From: CAWIJJ01 sp963836405
Lineage (GTDB): Bacteria; Acidobacteriota; Terriglobia; Bryobacterales; Bryobacteraceae
DNA length: 64,000 bases
NCBI GenBank assembly: GCA_963836405.1
Contig: CAWIJL010000019.1
Coordinates: 62,001 to 126,000 of the forward strand
Direction: 5' to 3'
The number at the start of each line of letters is the position of its first letter. Positions within the stretch are counted from its first letter, which is position 1. A model generated the notes under the pieces. The model made no database searches and was not told where the DNA came from. It saw only the letters and a list, made by a program, of their open reading frames with translations. This document shows positions 50,485 through 59,076 of this stretch, piece after piece. The translations under genes and the position numbers were made by a program.

Positions 50485-51875
50485 CGCGCCGAGAAAGTCG
50501 TCCAGCCGCGCGCCGGCATATCGCGCAGGATCTCAGCCATCCACTCGAACTCACGGTGCTTCTTGAGGTGCGCGCCCGCGCTGAAACTGGTGCCGCAGGC
50601 GTGCCCCAGCGCCGCCGTCAGCGTCATCCTGTCGGCGCCCGCGCCATCCGCCGCCTTGTTCTGCACCGCGCCTGCCGGAGCGTACGGCGCCTGCCACGTC
50701 CCCACGCCTCGCGGCGAGGCTTCGATATGCCCGCACAGTGTCCGCTCGCTCGCCTCCTCTTTGCCCGAAAAGGTGTCGAAGTGGTCCGCCAGAAACTGCT
50801 GCCCCATGCGCAGGTCGATCCTTCCGCGGTTCTTCTCCATCAACTCGAGCCAGCGGGCGTGGCGCGCGTTTTCGCTCCGCGACTTATCCTCGGGCTTGAA
50901 GTCGGTCTCCTCGGCGATCAGCTTCGGATTCACCGGAAAATTCGATCCCACGAAGTACCCGTCCTTCGTGCGCTGGAGCGTAACGTTCTTGAGCCCGAGT
51001 TCCAGGCTGGCCGCTTCGTTGTTCTTGCGGTCCGCCACCAGCCAGTTGTTCGCATAGCCGCCGTTGTTGCCGTCCGACATGATGCGCGCAAAGTCGTCGA
51101 TGCTTTCGGCGTACTGCATCGCCTTGCGCGCACGCACGAATTCCGGCACGCCCGCCGGGTCGAACCCGCTGAACCCGCCGATTGTCGTCTCCGTGATAAT
51201 GATGCCGGCCGCGTTCATGCCGAAATCGTCGCCGCTGTGAATCAGGCCCGGCGCTCCGTCCATCAGAATGCGCTGCCCTTTCTGCGGCACGATGTCGAAG
51301 ATGATATTCCAGCGCTCGCCGGAAGCGAAACTGGTCCAGTTGTTGTGACCGATCACCACCCGCCCGTCGGTCGTGTAGCTCCCCGTGGCCACGAACGCGC
51401 TGCAATGCTCGCCCGGTCCGGGACCCGGCGTCACACTCGCGTCCGTGCGGCTCGCCCAGCGAATGTAGTAAGGCATCTCCAGCCACGCGTTCAGCGCCAC
51501 CACGTCCCACAGGTCCAGCACACCGCCGTGCGCCTTCAGGCCCTCCGCAATGCCCGTCAACTCGTCGCGATACTCCTTCTCCACGTGCGGCCAGAAAATC
51601 TCGCGCGCCGACCTGCGGAAAAATTCCCAGGGCTTCCGCTCGTCGTGCATCATCTCCGTCGAAAGGACCTTGAAGTTGTCCTGGATTTCGCGCGCCAGCA
51701 GGTAGCCGTGCTGGAAGCCGATTTCCGAGGGGCTGCCCTCAAGATGCACCGGGATCCAGCCGCTGCGCTCGGCCGCGCGCGACGCCTTCCGCAGTCTCGG
51801 ATCCACGGGTTGCGAAATCAACGCAACCGCGACGCCCAGCAGCAACGCCACCGGCAGAACGGCCCTACGCACCAT
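50481..51875 (-). CDS. C45-type Ntn hydrolase / phospholipase B-like protein (secreted)
   Basis: 464 residues from the ATG giving MVRRAVLPVALLLGVAVALIS, a signal peptide. The frame stays open 79 codons further upstream but without similarity. The nucleophile is probably Cys158 in GPGEHCSAFVATGSYTTDGRVVIGHNNW, followed by LIHSGDDFGMNAAGIIITETTIGG and GGYANNWLVADRKNNEAASLELG. This resembles the acyl-CoA:6-aminopenicillanate acyltransferase (peptidase C45) / phospholipase B-like superfamily, whose cysteine is exposed by self-cleavage. The substrate is unknown. It starts 19 bases from the divergent selD start. Confidence 0.8.
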   Translation of the reverse strand: MVRRAVLPVALLLGVAVALISQPVDPRLRKASRAAERSGWIPVHLEGSPSEIGFQHGYLLAREIQDNFKVLSTEMMHDERKPWEFFRRSAREIFWPHVEKEYRDELTGIAEGLKAHGGVLDLWDVVALNAWLEMPYYIRWASRTDASVTPGPGPGEHCSAFVATGSYTTDGRVVIGHNNWTSFASGERWNIIFDIVPQKGQRILMDGAPGLIHSGDDFGMNAAGIIITETTIGGFSGFDPAGVPEFVRARKAMQYAESIDDFARIMSDGNNGGYANNWLVADRKNNEAASLELGLKNVTLQRTKDGYFVGSNFPVNPKLIAEETDFKPEDKSRSENARHARWLELMEKNRGRIDLRMGQQFLADHFDTFSGKEEASERTLCGHIEASPRGVGTWQAPYAPAGAVQNKAADGAGADRMTLTAALGHACGTSFSAGAHLKKHREFEWMAEILRDMPARGWTTFSAR

Positions 51876-51881
51876 GCCCGC

Positions 51882-51890
51882 TATTATAGT
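51882..51890. promoter_or_regulatory. shared bidirectional -10 element, likely leaderless on both sides
   Basis: Only GCCCGCTATTATAGTTCTG separates two divergent start codons. TATTAT/TATAGT read rightward ends five bases before the selD ATG; TATAAT read leftward ends eight bases before the peptidase ATG. There is no room for a ribosome-binding site in either direction, which fits leaderless transcripts from a symmetric -10. The -35 regions are poor. Confidence 0.45.
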
Positions 51891-51894
51891 TCTG

Positions 51895-52932
51895 ATGGCC
51901 GACGCCGAAGTGCGACCGCGCAAACTGACCGCCCACGTGAAAGCCGCCGGTTGAGCGTCCAAGCTTAGTCCAAAGTTATTGGACCAGGTCTTATCCACCG
52001 TGCCCCGCTGGGCCGACGAGAACGTGCTGATCGGGTTTGACACCGCCGACGATGCCGGCGTGTACAAGCTGACGGCGGAGCTCGCCCTCGTGCAGACAGT
52101 CGATTTCTTCACCCCTATCGTGGACGACCCCTATACCTACGGAGCCATCGCCGCCGCCAATTCCCTCAGCGACGTGTATGCCATGGGCGGCCGTCCCATC
52201 TCGTCCCTGTCCATCCTCGCCTGGCCTCCCAAGGGCGAACTCGACGATCTCCGCGAAATTCTCAAGGGCGGCGCCGAGAAAATGAGAGACGCCGGTTGCT
52301 CCGTGCTCGGCGGCCACAGCGTTGCGGACGACGAGATCAAATTCGGCTATGCCGTAACCGGAACCGTGCATCCGGCCCGCGTCAAAGCCAATTCCGGCGC
52401 GCGCCCCGGGGACGCCCTGGTTTTCACCAAGGCGCTCGGCACCGGTGTCATCGCGACGGCCGTCAAGCGCGGCACGGCCGCCCAGTCCCACGTGGATGCC
52501 GCCATCGAATCCATGCTGACGCTGAACCGCGCGGCATGCGAGGCGATGCTCGAACACGGCGCCCACGGCTGCACCGACGTGACCGGTTTCGGCCTGATCG
52601 GGCACGCCCGCGAGATGGCGCTCGCGAGCGGCGTCACGTTCGAAATCGATCCGTCCCGGGTTCGTTTTCTCGAAGGCGCGCTCGACTACGCGCGTCACGG
52701 CGCCATCCCTGGCGGCCTCAAGAATAATCGCGAGTTCGCCTCGTGCGTGGTGGAGACCACCCGGACCCTGCCGCGGGAGGTCGAGGACCTGCTCTACGAT
52801 CCGCAGACCTCCGGCGGCCTGCTCATCGCGATTCCGGAAACCGGCGCCGCCGCGCTGGAACGTGCCCTCGAAGGCGCCCGCATCGTCGGCAGGGTGCTGG
52901 CGGCTGCCGAAAAACCGATCAGACTTTTATGA
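51895..52932 (+). CDS. selD: selenide, water dikinase, itself a selenoprotein (in-frame UGA)
   Basis: 345 residues if the TGA at 51952-51954 is read as selenocysteine. The N-terminus then reads RKLTAHVKAAGUASKLSPKL, the SelD active-site segment with Sec20 and Lys23 where E. coli has Cys17 and Lys20. The rest is canonical: DDAGVYKL, TVDFFTPIVDDPYTYGAIAAANSLSDVYAMGG, GGHSVADDEIKFGYAVTG and TDVTGFGLIGHA. SelD makes selenophosphate from selenide and ATP for Sec-tRNA and 2-selenouridine. Starting after the TGA would delete the catalytic residue. It overlaps pyrF (ATGA). Confidence 0.93.
51952..51984 (+). promoter_or_regulatory. bacterial SECIS-like hairpin downstream of the selD UGA
   Basis: GTCCAA (51968-51973) pairs perfectly with TTGGAC (51979-51984) around the loop AGTTA, which has the G-U expected for SelB recognition. 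The loop starts 19 nt after the TGA, close to the spacing of known bacterial SECIS elements. AAG/CTT pairs may extend the stem across an internal loop. Confidence 0.75.
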
Positions 52933-53615
52933 ACCGCAACCCATTGATCGTCGCCCTGGACGTCGAGTCGGCGGAGGACGCGCGCGGCCTCGTCCGCTCC
53001 CTCGGCTCTTCGGTCGATTTTTACAAGGTCGGATTGGAACTGTACGCCGCCGCCGGTATGTCCATCGTGCGCGAACTGCTCGATGGCGGCAAACAGGTCT
53101 TCCTCGACCTCAAGTTCTACGACATTCCCGAAACCGTACGCCGCGCCTCCGCCCAGGTGGCCCGCTCCGGCGCGCGATTCCTCACCGTGCACGCGGTCGA
53201 TTCGGTGATGCGCGCCGCCGTCGAAGGCAAGGCCGGATCCCCGCTCCAGATCCTCGCCGTCACCGTGCTCACCAGCTTCGGCAAGCAGGATCTGGCGAGC
53301 CTGGGTTACACCTGTCCCGCTTCCGAACTGGTAGCGACGCGCGCGCGACAGGCGATGGCCGCGGGCGTCGAAGGCCTGGTCTGTTCGCCACTCGAAGTGG
53401 CCGCCGTGCGCGCCATCACAGGGCCCACGGCCGTCCTGGTGACGCCCGGCGTGCGCTCGGCCGGCGCGGCCGCCGGAGACCAGAAGCGCGTCGCCACACC
53501 CGCCGAAGCCATTCGCAACGGCGCCGATTACCTGGTTGTCGGGCGGCAGGTGACACGCGCCGCCGATCCCGCCGGCGAAGCCGCCCGCATCCTCGCAGAG
53601 ATCGCCGCGGGATGA
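52929..53615 (+). CDS. pyrF: orotidine 5'-phosphate decarboxylase
   Basis: 228 residues, TIM barrel, class I. LIVALDVESAEDARGLV starts the protein, FLDLKFYDIPETV holds the catalytic Lys/Asp pair, and VLVTPGVRS and GADYLVVGRQVTRAADP bind phosphate. It makes UMP from OMP in the last step of pyrimidine synthesis. It overlaps selD by four bases (ATGA) and the DUF72 gene downstream in the same way. Confidence 0.95.
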   Translation: MNRNPLIVALDVESAEDARGLVRSLGSSVDFYKVGLELYAAAGMSIVRELLDGGKQVFLDLKFYDIPETVRRASAQVARSGARFLTVHAVDSVMRAAVEGKAGSPLQILAVTVLTSFGKQDLASLGYTCPASELVATRARQAMAAGVEGLVCSPLEVAAVRAITGPTAVLVTPGVRSAGAAAGDQKRVATPAEAIRNGADYLVVGRQVTRAADPAGEAARILAEIAAG

Positions 53616-54349
53616 GCGCGGCCGTGCACATCGGCACTTCCGGCTGGCACTACCAGCACTGGCGCGGAGCGTTCTACCCGCAAAAGCTGCCGGCGTCGAA
53701 GATGCTCGAGCATTACACCGGCTTCTTCGATACGGTGGAGTTGAACAACACCTTTTACCGCCTGCCGCCCGAAACCGGCGTGGCCACCTGGCGCGATTCC
53801 ACTCCGAAGGGCTTCTGCTTTGCCGCCAAGGGCAGCCGCTATCTCACGCACATGAAGAAGCTCAAAGACCCGCAACCGGGAATCGACAAGTTCTTCTCGC
53901 GCGCCGGCCTGCTGGGCAGCAAGCTCGGTCCCGTTGTGTTTCAGTTGCCGCCGTGGTGGGAAGCAAATCCCGCCCGGCTCGAGGAGTTCCTGGAAGCTCT
54001 CCCCCGGCGCCGCCGCTACGCTTTCGAGTTTCGCAACCCCACCTGGCACACTCCGGAGATCCAGCGCATCCTGCGGCGCCGCAACGCCGCCTTCTGCATC
54101 TTCGAAATCGCCGGGTTCCACTCCGATTTCACCCTCACCGCCAATCACACCTATGTCCGCCTGCACGGGCCGGGCGGAGCCTACCAGGGCAGTTATCCGG
54201 ATGAAACGCTGGAAGACTGGGCTGCGAGGATTCGCGCCTGGACGCGCGACCTGCGCGCGATCTACGTCTACTTCGATAACGACCAGGGCGCCTTCGCGGT
54301 GGAAAACGCCCTGGCCTTGAAACGCAAGTTAGCGGATCCGGCTGCCTGA
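53612..54349 (+). CDS. DUF72 family protein
   Basis: 245 residues, TIM-barrel-like DUF72. It has VHIGTSGWHYQHWRGAFYPQKLPASKMLEHYTGFFDTVELNNTFYRLP at the start, FCFAAKGSRYLTHMKKLKD in the middle, YAFEFRNPTWHTPEI and YVRLHGPGGAYQGSY near the end. The function of the family is not established. The last 80 bases belong to a 269-bp sequence repeated 3.6 kb downstream. Confidence 0.85.
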   Translation: MSAAVHIGTSGWHYQHWRGAFYPQKLPASKMLEHYTGFFDTVELNNTFYRLPPETGVATWRDSTPKGFCFAAKGSRYLTHMKKLKDPQPGIDKFFSRAGLLGSKLGPVVFQLPPWWEANPARLEEFLEALPRRRRYAFEFRNPTWHTPEIQRILRRRNAAFCIFEIAGFHSDFTLTANHTYVRLHGPGGAYQGSYPDETLEDWAARIRAWTRDLRAIYVYFDNDQGAFAVENALALKRKLADPAA

Positions 54350-54538
54350 AGTGCCTTACGCCTCGGCTTTGTCCGCGCTCGAAAGGCCGAGCACGCGCCG
54401 GTTCCGCGCCGGATCGCTGCCCGCGCCCGCGAAGTCGTCGAACGCGCGGGTGGGCACGTCGATGAGATGCTGCGCCACGAACGGAGCGCTCTCGCTCGCG
54501 CCCTGCACGCTGTCTTTATAGGTGCACTCCCATTCCAC
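54270..54538 (+). repeat. 269-bp direct repeat, left copy
   Basis: Matches the right copy without gaps; I count 8 differences in 269. It spans the last 80 bases of the DUF72 gene and an orphan 3' end of the leftward TIM-barrel isomerase gene. The left boundary is the ACTTCGATAAC shared by both copies, the right boundary CCCATTCCAC. Confidence 0.9.
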
Positions 54539-54568
54539 GTTGGTTGGTATATCCTGCTTTCGGGTCAT
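54356..54568 (-). pseudogene. orphan 3' end of the TIM-barrel isomerase gene (duplicated)
   Basis: After ten unrelated residues (MTRKQDIPTN), 60 residues from VEWECTYKDSVQGASESAPF to the end duplicate the C-terminus of the intact isomerase at 58.0-59.0 kb, with one substitution (Ala-Ser for Ala-Thr). The frame has its own ATG with a GAAAGGGAAG site, so a 70-residue peptide might be made, but it lacks the barrel. Confidence 0.85.
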
Positions 54569-54852
54569 GCTGCACTTCCCTTTCTGTCACTTGGCGTAAC
54601 AGTTAGGAAATATCATGGCCCCTCGGCATTTTGCAGAACTTCTGAAGCTTAACCTTCACCGGAAGCCGCCGCTTGGATACACCAGGTTCTGATGGCACGT
54701 ACCATTCGCACCGTTGAGGCTCGCCGGAAGCCGTACTGATTTCTGACATGAGCCGATACAGAGTCCAGGAGGGTCCGGACGAACCGCTCAAACTCCTATT
54801 GCGTTCCTATATGAAGTATGGCATCCTCATCTAGGAAACCAATAGGAAGGCT
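54539..54852. promoter_or_regulatory. left end of the inserted segment; padR promoter region
   Basis: This unique sequence between the left repeat and padR has no gene beyond the short start of the orphan frame. It is visibly less GC-rich than its surroundings. CCTATTG (54795-54801) and CAATAGG (54840-54846) form an inverted repeat close to the padR start, a candidate autoregulatory site. Confidence 0.45.
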
Positions 54853-55194
54853 ATGAAGGAAAAAATGGATGTCTGGCAGGGGACGCTCGCCTTGATGGTC
54901 CTCAAAACACTCAAGACCATGGGGCCCCTTCATGGGTTCGGGATTGCGCGCCGGATCGAGCAGATCAGTCAGAACTCGCTGTCGGTCAAATACGGCACTT
55001 TGTATCCGGCCCTGCTCAAACTGGAGCAGGAGGGCTATGTCTCGGCAGCGTGGGGCATTTCGGACAACAACCGAAGGGCGAAGTATTACTCGCTGACCGC
55101 CGCGGGGAAGAAGCAACTCGTCAAGCAGGCGCGGGAGTGGGAGCAGACCACGGCTGCCGTCGCCCGCTTCTTCTCTCCGAGTGAGGGCGTCTGA
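54853..55194 (+). CDS. PadR-family regulator paired with ADOP permease
   Basis: 113 residues. Winged helix: MDVWQGTLALMVLKTLKTMGPLHGFGIARRIEQISQNSLSVKYGTLYPALLKLEQEGYVSAAWG, then NNRRAKYYSLTAAGKKQL. The QGTL-L-LKTL-PLHG-GIA-RI pattern is that of regulators encoded directly before acidobacterial orphan permeases. The stop overlaps the permease ATG, so the pair is translated together. It probably represses its own operon in response to a small hydrophobic ligand, as other PadR proteins do. Confidence 0.92.
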   Translation: MKEKMDVWQGTLALMVLKTLKTMGPLHGFGIARRIEQISQNSLSVKYGTLYPALLKLEQEGYVSAAWGISDNNRRAKYYSLTAAGKKQLVKQAREWEQTTAAVARFFSPSEGV

Positions 55195-57878
55195 TGCGAA
55201 AAGTGCGCGCGGCTTTGCTCAGGATCCTGGGAATGATCGGCCAGGAGCGGCGGGATCGGGAACTCGAGGAGGAGCTCGCATCCCATCTCGAGATGCAGAT
55301 TGCCGACAACATCCGGGCCGGGATGCCGCCGGAGGAGGCGCGGCGGGTGGCACTGGTCGAGTCCGGTGGTCTCGAAAGCGCAAAGGAAGCCTTCCGGGAC
55401 CGCCGCGGGGTTCCCTTCTTACAGAGCTTCGCCCAGGACCTGCGCTACGCCGGACGGACGATGCGGCGGAATCCGGTATTTACGGCGGTGGCGATTGTGT
55501 CGCTGGCGCTCGGGATCGGCGGCACGACCTCGGTCTTCAGCCTGATCGACAGCCTGATGCTCCGCTCGCTTCCCGTCCGCGATTCCGGCCAACTGTTGGT
55601 TTTCGGCGACAATCTCGCCTACTCCTACCAAGCCTACCAGCGGTTCCGCAGCACCGGGACCGAGTGGTTTTCCGGGCTGCTCGCCACCAGCGGAACGACG
55701 GTCCACAACATCGAGCTTCAGCAGAACGAACCGGAGAGCGGGGACGTGGCCCTGGTCAGCGGCTCTTACTTCGAGGTTCTGGGGGTTCCTGCCGCGCTGG
55801 GACGAACCTTGACGCCGAACGACGATCGCATACCCGGCGGCCATCCCGTCGTCGTGCTCAGCCATGCGTATTGGGAACGCCGCTTCCATCGCGACCCGCA
55901 GATCATCGGCACGGTCATCCACGTGAATCGGGTGCCGCTCCACGTCATCGGGGTCGCCGCCCCGAGGTTTTCCGGAATGCAGGTGGGATATCCCAACGAC
56001 ATGTGGGTCCCGATCGCCATGCAGCGCGAGATCTTTCCGGACCGGGACTGGCTGTCATCCCGGCCCGGGAGCGAAGAAAGCGATCTCGAAGTATTCGGGC
56101 GCCTCAAGCCGGGAGCCTCTCCGGGGCAAGCGGAGGCGGCCATGAGTGCGGTGTGGACCCACCACGAGGCGGAGGTTCTCGGCGGCCGGACTTCGGCGCG
56201 ACGAGCCGCGCAACGGCCCCTGATCCTGTTATCCGCGAGCCGGGGGGTTTCCTACCTTCGCCGGACCTACAGACTGCCGCTCCAGGTTTTGATGGTTGCG
56301 ACGGTCCTGGTGCTGCTCATCGGATGCGCGAATCTCGCGAACCTGCTGTTGGCCCGCTCCGGCGCGCGACGGCGGGAAGTGAGCATCCGGCTCTCGCTCG
56401 GCGCGGCTCGCGGGCGGCTGATTCGACAGATGCTCACCGAATCGGCGCTGCTCTCGGTATGCGGCGCTCTGCTCGGGCTTCTGCTCGCACACCAGGGAGT
56501 GCGCATCCTGCTGCAGATGGCGTCCAGAGGTCCGGAGCCGATCCCCTTGATGGCCGGCCTGGATTGGACCGTGATCCTGTTTGCCGTATCGGTCACGGTG
56601 TTGACCACGCTGCTGTTCGGCCTCTGGCCGGCCCTGGAAGCGACCCGCATGGAGGTGGCCCTATCGCTGAAACAGGGAGGCGCCGTTGCGGGCCCGAGCC
56701 GGTTCCGCGGGGGCCGATGGCTGACCCTGGTGCAGGTGGCACTTTCGATTATCCTGCTGTTTGGCGCCGGACTGTTCTTACGCACGCTTCGCAATCTGCG
56801 CAAGGTCGATCTCGGGATTCGCACCGAGCGGCTGATTCAACTGGATGTGGACGCCTTTGCGGGAGGGTACCAAGGCCAAGCGTATTGGCGATTGTGCCAT
56901 GACCTGCTGGATCGGATCACCGTTACACCGGGGGTCCTGGCGGTCAGCCTCTCGGCGAACGGGCTTTTCTCCGGAACGAGCCGCCGCACCACCGTCGGAG
57001 TACCCGGATTCCGGCCGCAGAGCCCCGATGACACATCGCCGTATTACGACTTTGTCGGTCCCGGGTATTTTGCGGCGCTCGGGATCCGCGTCACCGCGGG
57101 GCGCGAGTTCGGCCCGGGAGATTCGGAGGGATCGCCGAAAGTGGTCGTGATCAACGAAGGCTTCGCACGCCACTTCTTTCAGGCTCGGAATCCGGTGGGA
57201 CAAAGTGTGCAGATTCAAGGGAGCGATTGGGAGATCGTAGGCGTGGTCAGCGATGTAAGGGATTACGCGCTGCGCCGGGCACCGCGCCGTTCGTTCTACA
57301 TTCCGGTTTTCCAAGCCTGGCCGGGCGCGATGCGCTTCATCCGGCTGGCCCACTTTCTGGTTCGAAGCTCCGGGCCCCAGCCGGTGATGGGTCCGCTCCG
57401 GGAGGCGGTGCGGCTCGAATCGCCGAAACTGACGATTCCTTACCTGAACCCGGTGGCCGCTCTCATCGACCGGCAGCTCAGTGTGGAGCGGACCATCGCG
57501 ACGTTGTCGGGATACTTCGGCATCCTGGCGGTCCTCCTGGTTGCAATCGGGATCAACGGCGTGCTGTCACACCAAGTCGTGTTGCGGACCCGGGAGATTG
57601 GCATCCGGGTTGCGCTCGGCGGTCTGCGGCGTGAGGTGCTTTGGGAGGTCACGAGGGGAACCCTGGGAGCCTTCGCAGCCGGAACCGTACTTGGGCTGGT
57701 GGTCTCGACCTGGTTGAGCCGATTGGTTGACTCCCTGTTGTTCGAGGTCACGCCAGCCGACCCAGGTTCCGCGCTTGGCACAATCGGCGTGCTGGTGCTG
57801 GCGGCTCTCGGAGCCGCCCTCGTTCCGGCGCTGCGAGCGGCGTGGATGGATCCGGCCAGGATATTGCGTGAAGAGTGA
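55194..57878 (+). CDS. acidobacterial duplicated orphan permease (ADOP), MacB/FtsX type
   Basis: 894 residues. An N-terminal ADOP-type soluble stretch (ELEEELASHLEMQIADNIRAGMPPEEARRVAL) leads to two MacB-like units. The first has a helix at NPVFTAVAIVSLALGIGGTTSVFSL, a periplasmic domain and an FtsX core (LMVATVLVLLIGCANLANLLLARSGARRREVSIRLSLGAARGRL). The second has LVQVALSIILLFGAGLFLRTL, another periplasmic domain and the C-terminal FtsX core ending PALRAAWMDPARILREE. There is no ATPase gene adjacent, as the name says. Substrate unknown. Confidence 0.93.
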   Translation: MRKVRAALLRILGMIGQERRDRELEEELASHLEMQIADNIRAGMPPEEARRVALVESGGLESAKEAFRDRRGVPFLQSFAQDLRYAGRTMRRNPVFTAVAIVSLALGIGGTTSVFSLIDSLMLRSLPVRDSGQLLVFGDNLAYSYQAYQRFRSTGTEWFSGLLATSGTTVHNIELQQNEPESGDVALVSGSYFEVLGVPAALGRTLTPNDDRIPGGHPVVVLSHAYWERRFHRDPQIIGTVIHVNRVPLHVIGVAAPRFSGMQVGYPNDMWVPIAMQREIFPDRDWLSSRPGSEESDLEVFGRLKPGASPGQAEAAMSAVWTHHEAEVLGGRTSARRAAQRPLILLSASRGVSYLRRTYRLPLQVLMVATVLVLLIGCANLANLLLARSGARRREVSIRLSLGAARGRLIRQMLTESALLSVCGALLGLLLAHQGVRILLQMASRGPEPIPLMAGLDWTVILFAVSVTVLTTLLFGLWPALEATRMEVALSLKQGGAVAGPSRFRGGRWLTLVQVALSIILLFGAGLFLRTLRNLRKVDLGIRTERLIQLDVDAFAGGYQGQAYWRLCHDLLDRITVTPGVLAVSLSANGLFSGTSRRTTVGVPGFRPQSPDDTSPYYDFVGPGYFAALGIRVTAGREFGPGDSEGSPKVVVINEGFARHFFQARNPVGQSVQIQGSDWEIVGVVSDVRDYALRRAPRRSFYIPVFQAWPGAMRFIRLAHFLVRSSGPQPVMGPLREAVRLESPKLTIPYLNPVAALIDRQLSVERTIATLSGYFGILAVLLVAIGINGVLSHQVVLRTREIGIRVALGGLRREVLWEVTRGTLGAFAAGTVLGLVVSTWLSRLVDSLLFEVTPADPGSALGTIGVLVLAALGAALVPALRAAWMDPARILREE

Positions 57879-57890
57879 ACGTCGCGGAGG

Positions 57891-58159
57891 ACTTCGATAA
57901 CGACCAGGGCGCCTTCGCGGTGGAAAACGCCCTGGCCTTGAAACGCAAGCTGGCGGACCTGGCTGCCTGAAGCGCCCTACGCTTCGGCTTTGTCCGCGCT
58001 CGAAAGGCCGAGCACGCGCCGGTTCCGCGCCGGATCGCTGCCCGCGCCCGCGAAGTCGTCGAACGCGCGGGTGGGCACGTCGATGAGATGCTGCGCCACG
58101 AACGGAGCGCTCTCGGTCGCGCCCTGCACGCTGTCTTTATAGGTGCACTCCCATTCCAC
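57891..58159 (+). repeat. 269-bp direct repeat, right copy
   Basis: Right partner of the repeat at 54270-54538. It starts 13 bases after the permease stop, with an orphan 3' end of the DUF72 gene (reading FDNDQGAFAVENALALKRKL), and continues into the intact 3' end of the isomerase gene. Confidence 0.9.
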
Positions 58160-59047
58160 CACCGCCCAGGATTTGTATCCCACGGCGGTCAGGCGCGTGA
58201 ACACCTGCTTGAAGTCCACCTGCCCGTCTCCCAGCGAACGGAAGCGGCCCGGGCGGTCCTTCCACGGCATGTAGCCGCCGTAGACGCCGGCCTTCGGCGA
58301 CGGCCGGAACTCGGCGTCCTTCACATGAAACGCTTTGATGTGCGGACCGTAGATATCGATGAACCCCACGTAGTCCATGCATTGCAGGACGAAGTGCGAC
58401 GGGTCGTAATTGATGGCGAGTCGCGCGTGGTTGCCGGTGGCTGCGAGCAGCCGCTCGAAGGTGGCGCCGTCGTGCAGGTCCTCGCCCGGATGGAGCTCGA
58501 ATGCCATATCGACGCCGTTCTCGTCGGCGTAGTTGAAGATCGGCAGCCAGCGTTTGGCCAGCTCGGCGAACCCATCGTCCACAATGCCCGCGGGCCGCTG
58601 CGGCCACGCGTAGAAGAACGGCCAGAGCAACGCCCCGGTGAACGACGGCGACACCGTGAGCCCCAGGTTGGCCGAGGCTTTGATCACGTAGCGCAACTGC
58701 TGCACGGCCCATTCCATGCGGGCTTTCGGATTCCCCTGCACCTCGGGCGCTGCGAACGCGTCGAACAGCTCATCATAGGCCGGATGCACGGCCACCAACT
58801 GCCCCTGAAGGTGCGAAGCCAGCTCGGTAATCTCCAGGCCGTTCGTCTGTCCTTTGAGCTCGTCGCAATACGTCTTCGATTCGGCGGCTTTCTTGATATC
58901 GATCACCCTTCCGTCCCAGGAAGGGATCTGCACACCCTTGTAGCCGAGGCTCTTGGCCCAGGCGGTGATGTTCGGCAGGGTGTTGTAAGGCGGCGTATCA
59001 GCCATGAACTGCGCGAGGAAAAGTGCGGGTCCTTTGATTTGTGCCAT
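57977..59047 (-). CDS. sugar phosphate isomerase/epimerase-type TIM-barrel protein
   Basis: 356 residues from the ATG giving MAQIKGPALFLAQFMADTPPY. Xylose isomerase-like barrel with metal-ligand candidates in AFELHPGEDLHDG (Glu, His), LAINYDPSHF (Asp, His), HIKAFHVKDAEFRP and VVEWECTY (Glu). Proteins of this kind are often encoded with sugar catabolism genes in acidobacteria; the substrate is unknown. It is divergent from the GH3 gene across a short region with two copies of a 15-bp operator-like repeat, which suggests common regulation. Confidence 0.88.
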   Translation of the reverse strand: MAQIKGPALFLAQFMADTPPYNTLPNITAWAKSLGYKGVQIPSWDGRVIDIKKAAESKTYCDELKGQTNGLEITELASHLQGQLVAVHPAYDELFDAFAAPEVQGNPKARMEWAVQQLRYVIKASANLGLTVSPSFTGALLWPFFYAWPQRPAGIVDDGFAELAKRWLPIFNYADENGVDMAFELHPGEDLHDGATFERLLAATGNHARLAINYDPSHFVLQCMDYVGFIDIYGPHIKAFHVKDAEFRPSPKAGVYGGYMPWKDRPGRFRSLGDGQVDFKQVFTRLTAVGYKSWAVVEWECTYKDSVQGATESAPFVAQHLIDVPTRAFDDFAGAGSDPARNRRVLGLSSADKAEA

Positions 59048-59076
59048 AGTTGTAGGCCTTTCGGAAGGTTCTACTT

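Noticed and set aside
50481..52112. A 543-residue peptidase starting inside selD
   Set aside because: The extension is Ser/Ala/Thr-rich without similarity, while the ATG at 51875 begins a clear signal peptide.
51979..52932. selD starting after the stop codon at a TTG
   Set aside because: This would remove the conserved N-terminal Sec/Lys active-site segment, which is perfectly encoded upstream if the TGA is selenocysteine.
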